A stretch of DNA of 64,000 nucleotides, taken from the NCBI GenBank assembly GCA_950097015.1, contig CATNEN010000033.1, positions 4,929,001-4,993,000 on the forward strand, read 5' to 3'. The translations under genes and the position numbers were made by a program. The notes under the pieces were generated by a model, which ran no database searches, was not told the DNA's origin, and saw nothing but the letters and a program-made list of their open reading frames with translations. Positions 62,863 through 64,000 of this stretch are shown one piece after another (within the stretch, counting starts at the first letter, position 1; every line of letters starts with the position of its first letter). Source of the stretch: Macrostomum hystrix. Lineage: Eukaryota; Platyhelminthes; Macrostomidae.

Positions 62863-64000
62863 TTAACGCCGACGAATTCGTTTCGACGCTCGGGTGGCCA
62901 CGGAACCGCCGCCGTCTCGAGCACTGGAAGTCGTCGATGTCGAGTCGCTCAGCTCGTCATCGTCGGCAACACCGCCGCTGCCGCCGCCTCCGCCCTGCCG
63001 CTTCCTGACAGTCGGCAGTCGGTAGGACGCCGCATCCGGCGGCTTCTCGTCAACGAGGTGGGCGGCGATAAAGTCGATGCGCAGCCAGGCCAGGTGGGCG
63101 CCGGTGCCGGCCAGCGTGTCTGCGCAGCCGGCGTAGTTGCCGCGCTGGCAGAAGGCGTGGGTGAGACCGGAGGAGGCGGCCAGCGGGTAATTCGGGCCCT
63201 CGAAGATGACCCGGCCGCCGCCAGCCTCCAGCAGTCGGCGAAAGCTGGCCAGCTTGTCCGGCGGGCAGAGCAGGGCGACGCGCCAGTCGCGAAATGCCCG
63301 ACCGCCGCGCTGGCGCCAGCGACGGCAGGCAGACGCCAGGGCGCGGGTCTCAGCGTCAGCGGTGGCGTCAGCGGAGGCGCCGCTGCCCCACTCGTAGGGC
63401 TCCTCTGGCAGCCAGCGGCCGGCTCTGGCCGAGGCTTCCACGTAGCCGGAGCGGAGAACCCAGCGGCCAGCAGCGGCGCAGCGGAGCAGCTTCTCGTTGC
63501 GCGATAGGCGACCGCAGACCAGGTGAGTGGGATCGTCAGACTCGGCCGAGACCAGGGAGCCACCGAGGCAGGCAATCTGGCTGACCAGTCGGTCGCGCTC
63601 GGGGCCGCTCAGGCCGGTCAGCTGGAAGAGGCGAGGCGGTTCGGTCGGAGGCGGCTGCGGCGGCGGCTGAGCAGGCAGGGCGGAGGCGGCTGCGGCGGGG
63701 GCGGCGCCATCCGAGTCGGTGTAGCGCCAACCAACTAGCAGTGGCTCGTGAGGTCGAACAGCAGCGGCGGCAGCGGCGGAGGCAGCCGATGCGCTGGCGG
63801 AGGCGACTGCAGCGGTTGCGACGCCAACAGCCGACGAGGCTGGGGCGATTGAGCCGGCGAGCTCGGGACCGCCGATGGCTGGGTCATCGGGCTCAGTGTC
63901 CAGCAGCTGGCGCGCGCGATTCTGAGCCAGGCGACTGTCGGCAGCGGGGGCTGCTGCAGCACCGGCGGGTGCGGCAGCAGATGCGAAACCAGCACCATCA
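62863..64000 (-). CDS. topbp1: TopBP1 homologue, C-terminal part (BRCT7-BRCT8), 5' truncated by the window
   Basis: One open minus-strand frame from the window edge (first full codon 63999-63997) to a TAA at 62863-62865, about 378 residues, no intron. Residues 1-~140 are an Ala/Pro-rich linker. BRCT7 follows: 'FQLTGLSGPERDRLVSQIAC' and 'LGGSLVSAESDDPTHLV', then 'RNEKLLRCAAAGRWVLRSGY' and 'GRWLPEEPYEWG'. The 'P.THLV', 'NEK.L...A.GKW.L...Y' and 'EE.YEWG' signatures are those of TopBP1 BRCT7. BRCT8 runs from 'FRDWRVALLCPP' through 'RLLEAGGGRVI', 'LTHAFC' and 'AWLRIDFIAAHLVDE', and the protein ends with an acidic Ser-rich segment and a basic SKRIRRR, a likely nuclear signal. In animals this tandem binds phosphorylated partners such as BACH1/FANCJ, and TopBP1 activates ATR at replication stress. 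The N-terminal BRCT repeats and ATR-activating region lie beyond the window. Confidence 0.87.
   Translation of the reverse strand, partial: DGAGFASAAAPAGAAAAPAADSRLAQNRARQLLDTEPDDPAIGGPELAGSIAPASSAVGVATAAVASASASAASAAAAAAVRPHEPLLVGWRYTDSDGAAPAAAASALPAQPPPQPPPTEPPRLFQLTGLSGPERDRLVSQIACLGGSLVSAESDDPTHLVCGRLSRNEKLLRCAAAGRWVLRSGYVEASARAGRWLPEEPYEWGSGASADATADAETRALASACRRWRQRGGRAFRDWRVALLCPPDKLASFRRLLEAGGGRVIFEGPNYPLAASSGLTHAFCQRGNYAGCADTLAGTGAHLAWLRIDFIAAHLVDEKPPDAASYRLPTVRKRQGGGGGSGGVADDDELSDSTSTTSSARDGGGSVATRASKRIRRR

Overview
The window is metazoan nuclear DNA. Its genes have spliceosomal introns, it carries Ty3-type LTR retroelements and a tRNA-derived SINE, and several genes are animal-specific (Dispatched, CCM2, TopBP1). 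Very heavy minisatellite content, GC-rich exons and compact genes suggest a lophotrochozoan, possibly a macrostomid flatworm. That species-level guess is inference only.

Layout, left to right. 0-6.8 kb: a 24-bp array, a small intronless gene for a two-helix membrane protein (2646-3248) and a 33-bp array. 6.85-15.6 kb, plus strand: a nine-exon gene for an unrecognised protein of about 548 residues. Its last intron holds a young, apparently complete Ty3-type retrotransposon (10731-15286) sitting inside a 31-bp minisatellite. 16.0-23.4 kb, minus strand: a tRNA-Ile with a GAT anticodon, a Tctex1-type dynein light chain gene, an NDUFAF3-like gene, and the C-terminal (Utp12) part of a WDR43-like gene without visible WD40 exons. 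24.9-27.2 kb: AT-rich DNA flanked by diverged inverted arms of about 0.5 kb. 28.6-40.2 kb, minus strand: a nine-exon Dispatched gene (12-helix RND/SSD exporter of lipidated Hedgehog), with a SINE, a deleted Ty3-type element and five private minisatellite loci in its introns. 40.2-52.0 kb: no convincing gene, mostly minisatellites and a tRNA-like relic. 52.1-60.7 kb, minus strand: a CCM2 (malcavernin) homologue with two candidate 3' ends that share the same last eight residues. 62.9-64.0 kb, minus strand: the 3' end of a TopBP1 homologue (BRCT7-BRCT8), running off the window.

The dominant feature is tandem repetition. By my hand tally about 21 kb, a third of the window, is minisatellite with units of 14-41 bp. 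I found nearly 30 loci, and almost every one has its own unit. Many lie inside introns and run to within a few tens of bases of the splice sites. Nearly all long open frames in the window, in up to six frames at once, come from these arrays and are not genes.

Exon boundaries were derived by hand from GT/AG signals, reading-phase continuity and family similarity. They should be read as good drafts. Family assignments rest on recalled family features, not on a database search.
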